Shown here one piece after another: positions 9,244-17,937 of a stretch of DNA of 64,000 nucleotides. The stretch is from the NCBI RefSeq assembly GCF_014645815.1, contig NZ_BMML01000004.1, positions 248,001-312,000 of the forward strand, given 5' to 3'. The translations under genes and the position numbers were made by a program. Within the stretch, counting starts at the first letter, position 1; each line of letters starts with the position of its first letter. Under the pieces are notes generated by a model. The model saw only the letters and a list, made by a program, of their open reading frames with translations. It was not told the DNA's origin and did no database searches. The stretch comes from Streptomyces fuscichromogenes (GTDB lineage Bacteria; Actinomycetota; Actinomycetes; Streptomycetales; Streptomycetaceae).

Positions 9244-9257
9244 CAGTCGGCCGACTG
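9244..9257. promoter_or_regulatory. Perfect 14-bp palindrome upstream of tandem AraC genes
   Basis: Seen: CAGTCGGCCGACTG reads the same on both strands and ends 36 bases before the chosen start of the first AraC gene. Inference: operator or leader hairpin. AraC proteins usually bind direct repeats, so another dimeric regulator, or an mRNA hairpin, is as likely. Confidence 0.4.
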
Positions 9258-9293
9258 ATGCGCGGGGGCCCGTCGGCCGGTGAGGCTGGCACC

Positions 9294-10322
9294 ATGCCAA
9301 CCGCGATCGGCTCCCACGAGGAGACACGCCCGCGCCCGGCCGGCCCGGCGAGCGGGCGGACCAGGGTGCTGACCACGCGCTCGGTCCCGCCCGCCGAGAG
9401 CCTGGAGTACTGGCACGACGCCGTGTTCGACACCCTGGTGGGGATGGACATCGCCGCCGAGGGTTCCACCTACGACGCCACCCTGCGCACCGACCGCCTC
9501 GGGGAGCTGCGGATCACCACGGTGGAGGCCGACCCCGGCCGGGTCCACCGGGCACCGCGGTTCATCGCCCGCGGCGACGGCCGGGAGATCTTCGTGGCCG
9601 TCCAGAGCACCGGCCGTGCCCTGGTCCAACAGGACGGCCGCAGCACCGAGTTGCGGGCCGGCGACCTCTGTTTCTTCGAGACCCTCCGCCCCTTCCGCAC
9701 CACCTTCCCGGACCGCTTCCGGATGAAGGTCTTCGCCGTACCGCGCCGCCTGCTGGACCTCCCGGAGGCCGACGTACGGCAGCTCACCGGCCGTGCGGTA
9801 CACCCGGGCGGCGGGCTCCCCGCCCTGCTCGCGCCGCTGCTGGAACGGCTCGCGGACACCTCCGCGTCGTACACCGCCCCGACGGCCGAGCGGCTCGCCG
9901 GGAGCGTCGTCGACCTGGTGGCGGCCACCGCGGCGGATCAGCTGGGAGCGGACCCCGCCGACCTGCCCGGCGCCGACGACGTGCTGCTGCTGCGCATCAG
10001 GACGTACATCCGCTGGCACCTGTCGGACCCGGGGCTGACACCGGCCGTCATCGCCCGTGCGCACGGCATCTCGGTGCGCTGTCTGCACCGGCTGTTCCAG
10101 GCCGAGGACACCACCGTGTGCCGGTGGATCCGAGACCAGCGGCTGCGCGAGTGCCGCCGGGAGCTCGCCGGGCGGCCGCCGGGCCAGGCGGGCCTGGGCC
10201 AGGTCGCCCGGCGCTGGGGGTTCGGCAGCGCGGCCGGGTTCGGCAAGGCCTTCCGCGGCTCCTTCGGCCTGTCGCCGACGGACTGGCTGGCCCGGGTGCG
10301 GGCGGAGGGCCCGCCATGCTGA
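9294..10322 (+). CDS. AraC-family transcriptional regulator (first of a tandem pair)
   Basis: A 342-residue regulator. Seen: an N-terminal AraC-binding-like beta domain, about residues 15-200 (motifs VQSTGRALVQQDGR and GDLCFFETLRPFRT), and a C-terminal double HTH from about 235 to 340 (VIARAHGISVRCLHRLF and VARRWGFGSAAGFGKAFR, then SPTDW). ATG 9294 is preferred over 9258 because GTGAGG precedes it and the extra residues are not conserved-looking. The 3' end overlaps the next AraC gene by 7 bases (ATGCTGA), so the two are translationally coupled. Family knowledge: this architecture binds DNA as a monomer or dimer and activates nearby genes; the ligand is unknown. Confidence 0.85.
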   Translation: MPTAIGSHEETRPRPAGPASGRTRVLTTRSVPPAESLEYWHDAVFDTLVGMDIAAEGSTYDATLRTDRLGELRITTVEADPGRVHRAPRFIARGDGREIFVAVQSTGRALVQQDGRSTELRAGDLCFFETLRPFRTTFPDRFRMKVFAVPRRLLDLPEADVRQLTGRAVHPGGGLPALLAPLLERLADTSASYTAPTAERLAGSVVDLVAATAADQLGADPADLPGADDVLLLRIRTYIRWHLSDPGLTPAVIARAHGISVRCLHRLFQAEDTTVCRWIRDQRLRECRRELAGRPPGQAGLGQVARRWGFGSAAGFGKAFRGSFGLSPTDWLARVRAEGPPC

Positions 10323-11272
10323 CCGCGGTGTCCTGCGCTCACCGGGACCTGGCACCCGGCGACCGCCTCGCCGCCTGGCAGCGCGCCCTGTCGCGGACCT
10401 TCGTGGACGTCGAGGTCCGGGTGGCGCACGACCGCCCGTGGACCGGCGAACTGACCGCCGAACGGCTCGGCGCCCTCCAGATCGCCACCGAGGACTTCGG
10501 CCCCGGTACCGTCCTGCGCGGCGCCCGCACGGCCGCCGCCGATCCCCGCGGCCACATCCTGGTCCGCCGGCAGCTGACCGGCACCGCCCTGCTGCTCCAG
10601 GACGGCCGCACCGCCGAACTGCACCCCGGCCGGCTGGCCTTCCACGACGCCCGGCGCCCGTTCCGGATCGTGCTCCCCGAGCGGCAGCGGGCCCGGGTCT
10701 TCATGGTGCCGCGCGCCCTGCTGCGCCTGGAGGAACGGCAGTTGAGCGCGCTCACCGCCACCGCGGTGGACGGCGCCGACGGGGGAGCGGCGGGTCTGCT
10801 GCTGCCGCTGCTCGACGGACTCGCCGACGAGGTGTCCCGGTCCGACCCGGGACGGCGCGAACAACTCGCCCGTACCGTCGTGGAGATCCTCGCCACCGTG
10901 GGCCTGGAGCGGATCGGCGGGCAGCCCGAGTCGGCCCTGTGGGAGCGGATCACCGCGTCCGTCCGGGCCCGGCTCGGCGAACCCGGACTCGCCCCGCAGG
11001 ACATCGCCGACCAGCACGCCATCTCGCTGCGCTACCTGCACCGGCTCTTCCAGCTTCAGGGCACCACCATGGGCGCCTGGGTCCGCGCGCGCCGGCTGGA
11101 GGCGGCCCACGAGGAACTGGCCGGGCCCGGCGCCGCCCACCGGCCGATCGCCGCGGTGGCCGCGCGCTGGGGCTTCACCAGCCCCTCCCACTTCAGCCGG
11201 GCCTTCCGCGACACGTACGGGATGTCACCGGCACAGTGGCGCCGGGCGGCGGGCACCGGCCGGGGCGGCTGA
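10316..11272 (+). CDS. AraC-family transcriptional regulator (second of a tandem pair)
   Basis: A 318-residue paralogue of the preceding gene. Seen: the same binding domain (VRRQLTGTALLLQDGR, then GRLAFHDARRPFRI) and the same double HTH (IADQHAISLRYLHRLFQ, AARWGFTSPSHFSRAFRD, MSPAQWRRA). It starts inside the upstream gene at ATG 10316, giving a 7-base overlap. Inference: a local duplication produced two regulators made in fixed ratio, possibly acting as a heterodimer or on related operators. No target operon follows directly, since the next gene encodes a small DUF5709-like protein after 276 bases. Confidence 0.85.
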   Translation: MLTAVSCAHRDLAPGDRLAAWQRALSRTFVDVEVRVAHDRPWTGELTAERLGALQIATEDFGPGTVLRGARTAAADPRGHILVRRQLTGTALLLQDGRTAELHPGRLAFHDARRPFRIVLPERQRARVFMVPRALLRLEERQLSALTATAVDGADGGAAGLLLPLLDGLADEVSRSDPGRREQLARTVVEILATVGLERIGGQPESALWERITASVRARLGEPGLAPQDIADQHAISLRYLHRLFQLQGTTMGAWVRARRLEAAHEELAGPGAAHRPIAAVAARWGFTSPSHFSRAFRDTYGMSPAQWRRAAGTGRGG

Positions 11273-11380
11273 CCCCGTGCGCGGTGCACCGTGCACCGTG
11301 CGCCGCGCGCCGGCGGTACCAAGGGCTGACGCCGGTTGCCGGAAATGCCGCTTCGGCCGTCGCTTGGCTGCGGTGCCGTC

Positions 11381-11419
11381 GTGGCTGGTCGCGCAGTTCC
11401 CCGCGCCCCTGCGGGGCGC
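11381..11419 (-). repeat. Dispersed intergenic repeat, copy 1
   Basis: Seen: read on the minus strand, a 7-bp stem GCGCCCC/GGGGCGC with a GCA loop, followed by GGGGAACTGCGCGACCAGCC. Three more copies occur at 16411, 24151 and 56577. It lies downstream of the AraC pair. A role as 3'-end hairpin is plausible. Confidence 0.7.
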
Positions 11420-11548
11420 TGCCCCTCGGCTGCCGGTGTTTTCGTGATCGCCCCGCCCTGCCGGGACCCCGGCACCTACCCTTTCCGCTGACGGCCGGAT
11501 CGAACCGATGGCCCCAGTGACGATGGCCCGACTGACGAGGGAGCGCGT

Positions 11549-12013
11549 ATGACCGACGAGGCGATGGGTGACGAGGTCTACCAGCCGGACGGTTCGGAGG
11601 TGCAGGACGACGCGGGCCTGCTGGACGCCTCGGACACCCTGGACTACCGGGCCGGCGAGGAGGCCCTGGACGAGGGCTACTCGCCGCCGGAGCGGCCCTG
11701 GGCCGTGGAGCACACCGGCGTGACGGCGGCCGAGGGACGGCGCGGGGAGACCCTGGACGAGCGGCTCGCCGAGGAGGTGCCGGACCTCGCCGTCCCGGAG
11801 GGCGACGACCTCGGCGACCTCTGGGACACCGACGGCGAACTCCTCGACGACGAGGTGGGCGACGGCCGCGCCGGGCGGCTCCTGGCACCGGACGAGGGCA
11901 CGCACGAGGTCACCGACTCCGACCTGTTCGCCTCCGACCGGGGTCTGGACGGCGCCGGGGCGTCGGCGGAGGAGGCGGCGATGCACGTGATCCCGGATTC
12001 CGACGACTACTGA
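11549..12013 (+). CDS. DUF5709-like acidic small protein
   Basis: 154 residues, very acidic, with no membrane segment. Seen: a YQPDG start, then DTLDYRAGEEALDEGYSPPERP and GETLDERLAEEVPD, phrases I associate with the actinobacterial DUF5709 family. The function of that family is not known to me. GAGGGAG precedes the ATG at good spacing. The gene stands alone: the 276 bases upstream hold an intergenic repeat, and a LysR gene converges on it 24 bases downstream. It could be a conserved cytoplasmic stress-associated protein, but nothing in the sequence proves that. Confidence 0.75.
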   Translation: MTDEAMGDEVYQPDGSEVQDDAGLLDASDTLDYRAGEEALDEGYSPPERPWAVEHTGVTAAEGRRGETLDERLAEEVPDLAVPEGDDLGDLWDTDGELLDDEVGDGRAGRLLAPDEGTHEVTDSDLFASDRGLDGAGASAEEAAMHVIPDSDDY

Positions 12014-12037
12014 GCGGCCGGAACACCCGCTCGCGCC

Positions 12038-12919
12038 TCAGACGATGTGGCGCAGCAGGGCCGCGACGGCCGCCGGGGGCTCCCCCGGCGGCCGTACCAC
12101 CATCACCTTCCAGGCCGGCGCGTGCCGGGCGATCCGGTAGGTCGTCAGGTCCGGGAAACGGTCTGCGATGGTCGGCGGCATGATGCAGACCCCGAGGTCG
12201 GCCCGGACCAGTTCGGAGGCGGCCACGATGTCGTTGACCTCGAAGGCCGTGACGCGTTCGACGCCGGCCGCCCGGAACGAGCGGTCGGCCGCGTCCCGGA
12301 TGGCCCAGCCGGGCGGGAACTCCACCTGCGGCAGCCCGGTGACGTCCGCCAGGTCGACCGTGCCGCGGGCGCCGCTCGCGCTGCCCGCGGCGGGGATCCG
12401 GCGGCGCGGCGAGGCCACCAGGACCATCTCCTCCCGGGACAGCGGCCTGCTCACCAGCCCGCGCTGCTGCTGCCGGTCCAGCGCCACCACCGCCAGGTCC
12501 ACCGTGCCCTCGCGCAGCGCCTGCCGCAGGTCGGTGACCGCCGCCTGCCGCAACCGGACGACCACGTGCGGGTGTTCCGCCCGCAGCGCGGCCAGCGCGA
12601 GGTGCAGGTTCGCCCAGACCCCCTGCATCGTGCCGACCGTCACCCGGCCGCGCAGCTCCCCCTTCGCCGCGTCGACCGCCTCTCGGGCGAGCTCGGCGGC
12701 GCGCAGGGCCTGCCGTGCCGCCGGGACGAACGCCTCGCCGGCCGGGGTGAGCCCGACCCGGTGCGTGGTCCGGGTGAACAGCGCGGTGCCCAGCTCGCGT
12801 TCCAGGGCACGGACCGTGCCGGAGACGGCGGACTGCACCACGTGCAGTCTCCGCGCCGCCGCCGTGAACCCGCCCGCGTCCGCCACGGCGACGACGACTT
12901 CCATCTGCCGCAGGTCCAT
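12038..12919 (-). CDS. LysR-family transcriptional regulator
   Basis: A 293-residue regulator. Seen: N-terminal winged HTH (about 1-60: LRQMEVVVAVADAGGFTAAA, then QSAVSGTVRALERELGTALF) and a C-terminal periplasmic-binding-like effector domain. It lies 57 bases downstream of an MFS transporter gene on the same strand, so the two are probably one transcript. GGGAG precedes ATG 12919 by six bases; the adjacent ATG at 12922 is equally possible. Inference: it controls the MFS gene and perhaps the divergent esterase at 14483, since the intergenic region there carries repeated motifs. The effector is unknown. Confidence 0.85.
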   Translation of the reverse strand: MDLRQMEVVVAVADAGGFTAAARRLHVVQSAVSGTVRALERELGTALFTRTTHRVGLTPAGEAFVPAARQALRAAELAREAVDAAKGELRGRVTVGTMQGVWANLHLALAALRAEHPHVVVRLRQAAVTDLRQALREGTVDLAVVALDRQQQRGLVSRPLSREEMVLVASPRRRIPAAGSASGARGTVDLADVTGLPQVEFPPGWAIRDAADRSFRAAGVERVTAFEVNDIVAASELVRADLGVCIMPPTIADRFPDLTTYRIARHAPAWKVMVVRPPGEPPAAVAALLRHIV

Positions 12920-12976
12920 CATCCGCTCCCGGTGGCGCAACGCCCGCTTCGGCCGCGCGGCGATCTCCGCCGCATC

Positions 12977-14236
12977 CTAGGCAGCCTCCCCGGCCCCGTC
13001 GCCCGGTGCCGGGCGCGCCGCGCGGGACCGGCGCTCGGTCAGCCAGTACAGCAGCCCCAGCACCGGCAGGGCGGCCCCGAGGACGCTGACCGCGCCCCAG
13101 CCGCCGGCCCGGAAGGCGACCGAGCCGAGCTGTGACCCCAGGGCGCCGCCGACGAAGAACATCGCGATGAAGGCGCTGTTGAGGCGGGCGCGGGCCAGGG
13201 GGTCCAGCTGGTAGACGGTGTGCTGCCCCAGGATCAGGCTGGTCTGGACGGCCATGTCGAGGGCGACGGCCGCCAGCGCGATCAGGACGACGCTGTGCTG
13301 CCCGAGACCGGCGATCGCGAAGGCCAGCGCGGCCACACCGAAGGCGGCGCCGGTCACCGGCCGGGTCAGGCCGCGGTCGGCCCAGCGCCCGGCGAGCGGC
13401 GCGACGGCCGCACCGGCCGCGCCCACCAGCGCGAACACCCCGACCCCGACGGCGGAGTAGTGGAAGCGGGGCCCGGTCAGGACGTAGGAGACGGTGGTCC
13501 AGAAGGCGCTGAAGGCACCGAACATCGCCGCCTGGTAGAGGCCCCGGCGCAGCAGCGCGGGGTGCGTGCGCACCAGCGCCGCCGTGGAGCGCAGCACGTG
13601 GTGGTACGGCACCGAGGTGGTCGGCGCCTGCTTCGGCAGGGCCAGCCGCAGGGCCACGGCCAGCAGGGTCATCAGGACGGCCGAGCCGAGGTAGACGACC
13701 CGCCAGCCGGCGACGCCGGAGACCAGGCTGCTGAGCGTGCGGGACAGCAGGATGCCGGTGAGCAGCCCGCTCATCACCCGGCCCACCACCCGGCCCCGGG
13801 CGTGGTCGGGCGCCAGGCTCGCGGCGAACGGCACCAGGATCTGCGCGACCACCGAGGTGGCACCGCTGACCAGCGAGGCGGCCAGCAGCATCGGGAACCC
13901 GGTGGCGAGACCGGCCGCCACCAGGGCGAGCGTGGTGACCGCCAGCAGCGCGGTGACCAGGCTCCGCTTCTCCAGCCGGTCGCCCAGCGGCACCAGGAAG
14001 ACCATGCCGATGACGTAGCCGACCTGGGTGAGCGTGATCAGCAGACCCGCGGTGGCCTCGCCGATGTGGAAGACACCGCGCAGCTCGGACAGCAGGGGCT
14101 GCGCGTAGTACAGGTTCGCGACCGTCATGCCGGAGGCGACGGCGAACAGCGCGATCAGCCAGCCCGGCACCCCGTGGGCGGCCTCGGCGGCCGCCTCCCG
14201 GCGCGGGGAACGGATTTCGGACGACGACTGGGACAC
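12977..14236 (-). CDS. Major facilitator superfamily efflux transporter
   Basis: A 419-residue membrane protein with about 12 hydrophobic segments. Seen: VANLYYAQPLLSEL in the first helix, the loop motif GDRLEKRSLV between helices 2 and 3, and a second half starting near SVPYHHVLRST. Family knowledge: YYAQPL is typical of the YgaY/NepI-type drug or nucleoside exporters. I chose GTG 14236 because AGGAAGG lies five bases upstream; an ATG at 14335 would add 33 residues with no good ribosome site. It is the first gene of a pair with the LysR regulator and divergent from an esterase gene. The substrate is unknown. Confidence 0.82.
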   Translation of the reverse strand: MSQSSSEIRSPRREAAAEAAHGVPGWLIALFAVASGMTVANLYYAQPLLSELRGVFHIGEATAGLLITLTQVGYVIGMVFLVPLGDRLEKRSLVTALLAVTTLALVAAGLATGFPMLLAASLVSGATSVVAQILVPFAASLAPDHARGRVVGRVMSGLLTGILLSRTLSSLVSGVAGWRVVYLGSAVLMTLLAVALRLALPKQAPTTSVPYHHVLRSTAALVRTHPALLRRGLYQAAMFGAFSAFWTTVSYVLTGPRFHYSAVGVGVFALVGAAGAAVAPLAGRWADRGLTRPVTGAAFGVAALAFAIAGLGQHSVVLIALAAVALDMAVQTSLILGQHTVYQLDPLARARLNSAFIAMFFVGGALGSQLGSVAFRAGGWGAVSVLGAALPVLGLLYWLTERRSRAARPAPGDGAGEAA

Positions 14237-14482
14237 GGGACCTTCCTCACCGGAGACGTTGCTCTCACCCTCCACCAGCACCCGGCCGTCCAGGATGCTT
14301 CCCTGCGCACGGCGATGGTTCCGGATGTCAGTCATCTCGACCGGAGATGCCCGGGGCTCCGGTGCGCTGCGGGGACACCGGAAGTGCGCTGGGGGGCAAC
14401 TGCGCGGCGCACCGGGCTCCTACGGTGAACCGCGGCGGTGCCGGAACGCCCGGTGTGCCGCACGCAATCCCAGGAGACTCGC
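14237..14482. promoter_or_regulatory. Divergent promoter region of MFS/LysR and esterase genes, with direct repeat
   Basis: Seen: GTGCGCTGCGGGG at 14362-14374 and GTGCGCTGGGGGG at 14384-14396, a 12-of-13 match placed 22 bases apart, two helical turns. Inference: a paired binding site for the LysR regulator encoded in this cluster, placed between the MFS and esterase starts. Confidence 0.35.
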
Positions 14483-15454
14483 ATGTCCGAAGCCGTCACG
14501 CCCGTCACACCGGTGCTGGAGCCCGCCGCGCAGGCCTTCGTCGAGGCCACCGCCAACCCGCCCTACCTCTTCGACCTGGCCCCCGAGGAGGGCCGCAAGG
14601 CCGTCGACGAGGTGCAGTCGGGCGAGATCGCCAGGCCGGAGGTCGACGAGGAGTGGGTGACCGTCGAGGGCGGCCCCACCGGAAGCGTCCGGGCCCGGAT
14701 CGTGCGCCCCGCCGGCGCGGCCGGTCCGCTCCCCGTGATCATCTACATCCACGGCGCCGGCTGGGTCTTCGGCAACGCCCACACCCACGACCGCCTGGTC
14801 CGCGAACTGGCGGTGGGCGCCGGCGCGGCCGTCGTCTTCCCCGAGTACGACCTCGCGCCCGAGGCCCGCTACCCGGTCGCCATCGAGCAGAACTGGACCG
14901 TCGCGCAGTGGGTCGTGGCGCAGGGCGCCGCCAAGGACCTGGACGCGGACCGGATCGCGGTGGCCGGTGACTCGGTCGGCGGCAACATGACCGCCGCCCT
15001 CACCCTGATGGCCAAGGAGCGCGGCGGCCTCCCGCTGCGCCAGCAGGTGCTGTTCTACCCGGTGACCGACGCCGGCTTCGACACGGCGTCCTACCACCAG
15101 TTCGCCGAGGGCTACTTCCTGCGCCGCGACGGCATGTTCTGGTTCTGGGACCAGTACACGACCGACGAGGCGGAGCGCGCCCAGATCACCGCGTCCCCGC
15201 TGCGCGCCACCACCGAGCAGCTCACCGGCCTGCCCCCGGCCCTCGTCATCGTCGCCGAGGCCGACGTGCTGCGCGACGAGGGCGAGGCCTACGCCAACAA
15301 GCTCCGCGAGGCCGGCGTGCCCGTCACCGCCGTCCGCTTCCAGGGCATCATCCACGACTTCGTGATGCTCAACGCGCTGCGCGGCACCCACGCCGCCGAG
15401 GCCGCCATCTCCCTGGCCGCCCGCACCCTGCGCGAGGCCCTGCACACGGCCTGA
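14483..15454 (+). CDS. Alpha/beta hydrolase, HSL-type carboxylesterase
   Basis: 323 residues. Seen: oxyanion motif HGAGW at 90-94, nucleophile elbow GDSVG with Ser164, acid Asp261 (EADVLRDEG) and His291 (GIIHDF), a complete triad. It closely resembles the Cys-variant protein at 8187-9188 along its length (for example YPVTDAGFDT against YPLTDARCDT). Family knowledge: these cytoplasmic enzymes hydrolyse short-chain esters or lactones. GGAG precedes ATG 14483 at good spacing. It is divergent from the MFS-LysR pair and may be under the same LysR control. The substrate is not predictable from sequence alone. Confidence 0.88.
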   Translation: MSEAVTPVTPVLEPAAQAFVEATANPPYLFDLAPEEGRKAVDEVQSGEIARPEVDEEWVTVEGGPTGSVRARIVRPAGAAGPLPVIIYIHGAGWVFGNAHTHDRLVRELAVGAGAAVVFPEYDLAPEARYPVAIEQNWTVAQWVVAQGAAKDLDADRIAVAGDSVGGNMTAALTLMAKERGGLPLRQQVLFYPVTDAGFDTASYHQFAEGYFLRRDGMFWFWDQYTTDEAERAQITASPLRATTEQLTGLPPALVIVAEADVLRDEGEAYANKLREAGVPVTAVRFQGIIHDFVMLNALRGTHAAEAAISLAARTLREALHTA

Positions 15455-15556
15455 ACAACCGGTACGGAGTAAACGGCGCACCCCGCAAGGGTGATGCCGA
15501 GCGGGCCGCGCACCGGTGCCGACCGGGCGCGGCCCGTTCACGTGTAGGTACGTGCC

Positions 15557-16312
15557 ATGCGGATGACACCGGCGCGGGTACGAGCACGGATGCGATCCCC
15601 CTGGACCTGGGCGGCCCTCGCCGCGGTGACGGGAGCCTGCGCGGCGCTGCCGTTCCTCGCCGCCGGCGGCGACGGTCCCCGCCCGCTGTCGGCGGCCGAG
15701 GCCCGGCGTGTCGCCCTCACCCCGCTCCGCACGTACCGGGACAGCCCGGCCGAGGTGACGGTACGGGCACCGCTGCCCGGCGGTACGGCCGTGGTCCGCG
15801 CGGTGGTCGACGAGCGCCGGCAGCGGGCGGTGGGCTGGTTCGACACCGGGGACGCGGCCGAGCGGGGGCTGCTGGCGTGGGACGGCACCGGGCTGGCGGT
15901 CGCCCGTCCGAGGACCGACGGCAGCGCGGGCCCGCTGGCGAGACCGGCGTCGACGGCGGAGGCGGTACGGGACGCCGCGCGGCTGCGGCCGACGGCGTGG
16001 ATCCGGCGCCGCTACGGGCCCGCTTCACTGGACACGGCGCTGCGACTGACGCTGGCGCTGGCCGCCGACCGCCCCGACGACGCCCGGCGCATCGCCCGCT
16101 CGGGCCGACGCCACCTGGGGACGGACCGGATCGACGGCCGGCGCTACGACGTCTTCTCCGCCGCCGACTCACCCCTGAGGTACTGGATCGACGCGGCGGG
16201 CCGGCTGCGCCGGGTCAGGGAGGACCTGGACGACGACCGCACGATCGAGGTGGACGTGACGGGAGTGAGGGTACGGCCCGGGGTACCGGAGGCGCCGTGG
16301 GCGAAGGGCTGA
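15557..16312 (+). CDS. Membrane-anchored protein of unknown function
   Basis: 251 residues, not recognised. Seen: a basic N-terminus (RARMRSPW), one hydrophobic segment at about 18-36, and the rest soluble and probably outside the cell. The remainder alternates short beta-prone stretches, including AVVRAVVDERRQRAVGWFDT and LRYWIDAAGRLRRVREDL near the end. That last pattern resembles the way LppX-like or LolA-like proteins end, but I see no lipobox at the only early Cys. The gene is monocistronic; 103 bases separate it from the esterase and 261 from the next gene. Function unknown. Confidence 0.7.
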   Translation: MRMTPARVRARMRSPWTWAALAAVTGACAALPFLAAGGDGPRPLSAAEARRVALTPLRTYRDSPAEVTVRAPLPGGTAVVRAVVDERRQRAVGWFDTGDAAERGLLAWDGTGLAVARPRTDGSAGPLARPASTAEAVRDAARLRPTAWIRRRYGPASLDTALRLTLALAADRPDDARRIARSGRRHLGTDRIDGRRYDVFSAADSPLRYWIDAAGRLRRVREDLDDDRTIEVDVTGVRVRPGVPEAPWAKG

Positions 16313-16410
16313 GGCGGGCGGGGCCGGGGGGCGGGGACGCTTACCGGCGCTTGCCGGGTGCCCCCGCGCCCACCCGTGCCGCCTTGCGGCACGCCTGCCC
16401 GCGGCGGGGA

Positions 16411-16457
16411 AGCGCCCCATGAGGGGCGCGGGGAACTGCGCGAGCGACCCCCACCGG
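16411..16457 (+). repeat. Dispersed intergenic repeat, copy 2
   Basis: Seen: stem GCGCCCC (16412-16418), loop ATGA, stem GGGGCGC (16423-16429), then GGGGAACTGCGCG. It sits in the 261-base gap after the unknown membrane-anchored gene. The tail after GCGCGAG is less conserved than in the other copies. Confidence 0.7.
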
Positions 16458-16573
16458 ACCGCAGCCGACCGACTCTGTGAACCAACCCACCTCACCTGTG
16501 AGTTGAGCACACCGCCTGTGGATCGCCGTACCACTCCCTGACAGGGCCGGTCCGGATGCGAGGATGATGCGCC

Positions 16574-17236
16574 ATGACGGCAGGGTGGTGTGCGCGCACG
16601 ATACGGTCCGCGGTGTTCGCGGCCGTCTGTGTGCTGCTCGCCGCCCTGGGCCACGTCATGATGTCCGGGAACCGTGTGCCCGGCTGGGCACTGGTCACCG
16701 CCCTGGCGCTCACCGCCACCCTGGGCTGGGCCCTGTCCGGACGCGAACGCGGGCTGACGCTGGTCGTGTCCGCCGCGGTCGGCGCCCAGACGGCACTGCA
16801 CTCCGGCTTCTCCGCCGCCCAGGCATGGACGAGCGGCATGGCGCCCATGGGGTCCGCGCATATGGACATGGCCGGGAACACGGCCGCCATGAACATGGGG
16901 TCGATGCACATGGGCCCCGCCCCTACCGACCCCGTCGAATACCTGGGCTTCGGCACCGGCGGCACCGCCTCCACCGGTATGTTCGCCGCCCACCTCGTCG
17001 CCGCGCTGCTGTGCGGCCTCTGGCTCGGCCACGGCGAGCGCGCCGCGTTCCGGATCGTCCGGGCCGTCGCCGGCCGGCTCGTCGCGCCGCTCCGGCTGCT
17101 GCTGGCGCTGCCGGCCACCCCCGAGCGCCCGCGCCCCCGGCTGCGCCGCCGCCGTTCGGACCGGGCGCCGCGGCTGCTTCTCCTCGTCCACGCGATCACT
17201 TCCCGGGGTCCGCCGGTGCGGACGGCTGTCGCCTGA
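16574..17236 (+). CDS. Polytopic membrane protein with Met/His-rich loop, possible copper-related
   Basis: 220 residues, probably four membrane segments (about 11-30, 37-55, 60-80 and 132-152) and a basic C-terminal tail. Seen: the loop at residues 88-114 holds eight Met and two His in patterns such as AHMDMA and GSMHMGP, a composition typical of copper-binding segments. I do not recognise a named family. A SigC-like sigma factor gene starts 125 bases downstream on the same strand. Inference: the loop binds a soft metal outside the membrane, and the protein may take part in metal uptake or sensing. Met-rich loops also occur by drift, so metal binding is unproven. Confidence 0.65.
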   Translation: MTAGWCARTIRSAVFAAVCVLLAALGHVMMSGNRVPGWALVTALALTATLGWALSGRERGLTLVVSAAVGAQTALHSGFSAAQAWTSGMAPMGSAHMDMAGNTAAMNMGSMHMGPAPTDPVEYLGFGTGGTASTGMFAAHLVAALLCGLWLGHGERAAFRIVRAVAGRLVAPLRLLLALPATPERPRPRLRRRRSDRAPRLLLLVHAITSRGPPVRTAVA

Positions 17237-17361
17237 CGACAGCTGGTGTTCCGGGGCCGCCCACGCGCGCCCCGGACGAACACGGCGGCCGCGCGCCCGC
17301 TCGAGCTCCACCGGCGCCCGAGGGCCGTCTCCCCCTCTCACCTTTCCCACAGGGACACTGA

Positions 17362-17937
17362 GTGATCACTTCTGTCCTGCCCGCACGCGCCGAGGCGACC
17401 GAGAAACGCGACGAGTCGATCACGGCCTGGGCCCTCGCGGCCCGGTCCGGGGACCCGGCCGCCGTGGACGCGTTCGTACGGGCCCTGCACCGCGACGTGC
17501 TCCGCTACGTCGCCCATCTCTGCGCCGACCCGCAGGCGGTCGACGACCTCGCCCAGGACACGTTCCTGCGCGCGCTGGGCAGCCTGCACCGCTTCGAGGG
17601 CCATGGCTCGGCCCGGTCCTGGCTGCTGTCGATCGCCCGCCGGGCCGTCGTCGACAGCCACCGGTACGCCGCCGCCCGGCCCCGCCCGGCGGACGTCCCC
17701 GACTGGCAGCAGGCCGTCGAGCGGGCCCAGCCGCACGGGCTGCCCGGGTTCGACGACGGCGTCGCGCTCCTCGACCTGCTGGAGGCGCTGCCCGAGGAAC
17801 GGCGCGAGGCGTTCGTCCTCACGCAGCTCGTCGGACTGCCGTACGCGGAGGCCGCCGAGGTCAGCGACTGTCCCGTCGGCACCGTCCGCTCCCGGGTGGC
17901 CCGGGCCCGCGAGGCGCTCCAGGTTCAGCTGGCCTGA
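17362..17937 (+). CDS. ECF-type sigma factor resembling SigC of mycobacteria
   Basis: 191 residues. Seen: region 2 (DVLRYVAHLCADPQAVDDLA, then QDTFLRALGSLHRF and ARSWLLSIARR) and region 4 (LPEERREAFVLTQLVGLPYA, then CPVGTVRSRVARAREAL). From memory, the phrases QDTFLRA, ARSWLLSIAR and CPVGTVRSRVARAR closely match Mycobacterium tuberculosis SigC. Family knowledge: SigC lacks a cognate anti-sigma partner and has been linked to copper acquisition. No anti-sigma gene lies next to this one, but a Met-rich membrane protein does. GTG 17362 follows AGGGA at good spacing. The last 13 bases overlap the opposing meaB gene. Confidence 0.85.
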   Translation: MITSVLPARAEATEKRDESITAWALAARSGDPAAVDAFVRALHRDVLRYVAHLCADPQAVDDLAQDTFLRALGSLHRFEGHGSARSWLLSIARRAVVDSHRYAAARPRPADVPDWQQAVERAQPHGLPGFDDGVALLDLLEALPEERREAFVLTQLVGLPYAEAAEVSDCPVGTVRSRVARAREALQVQLA

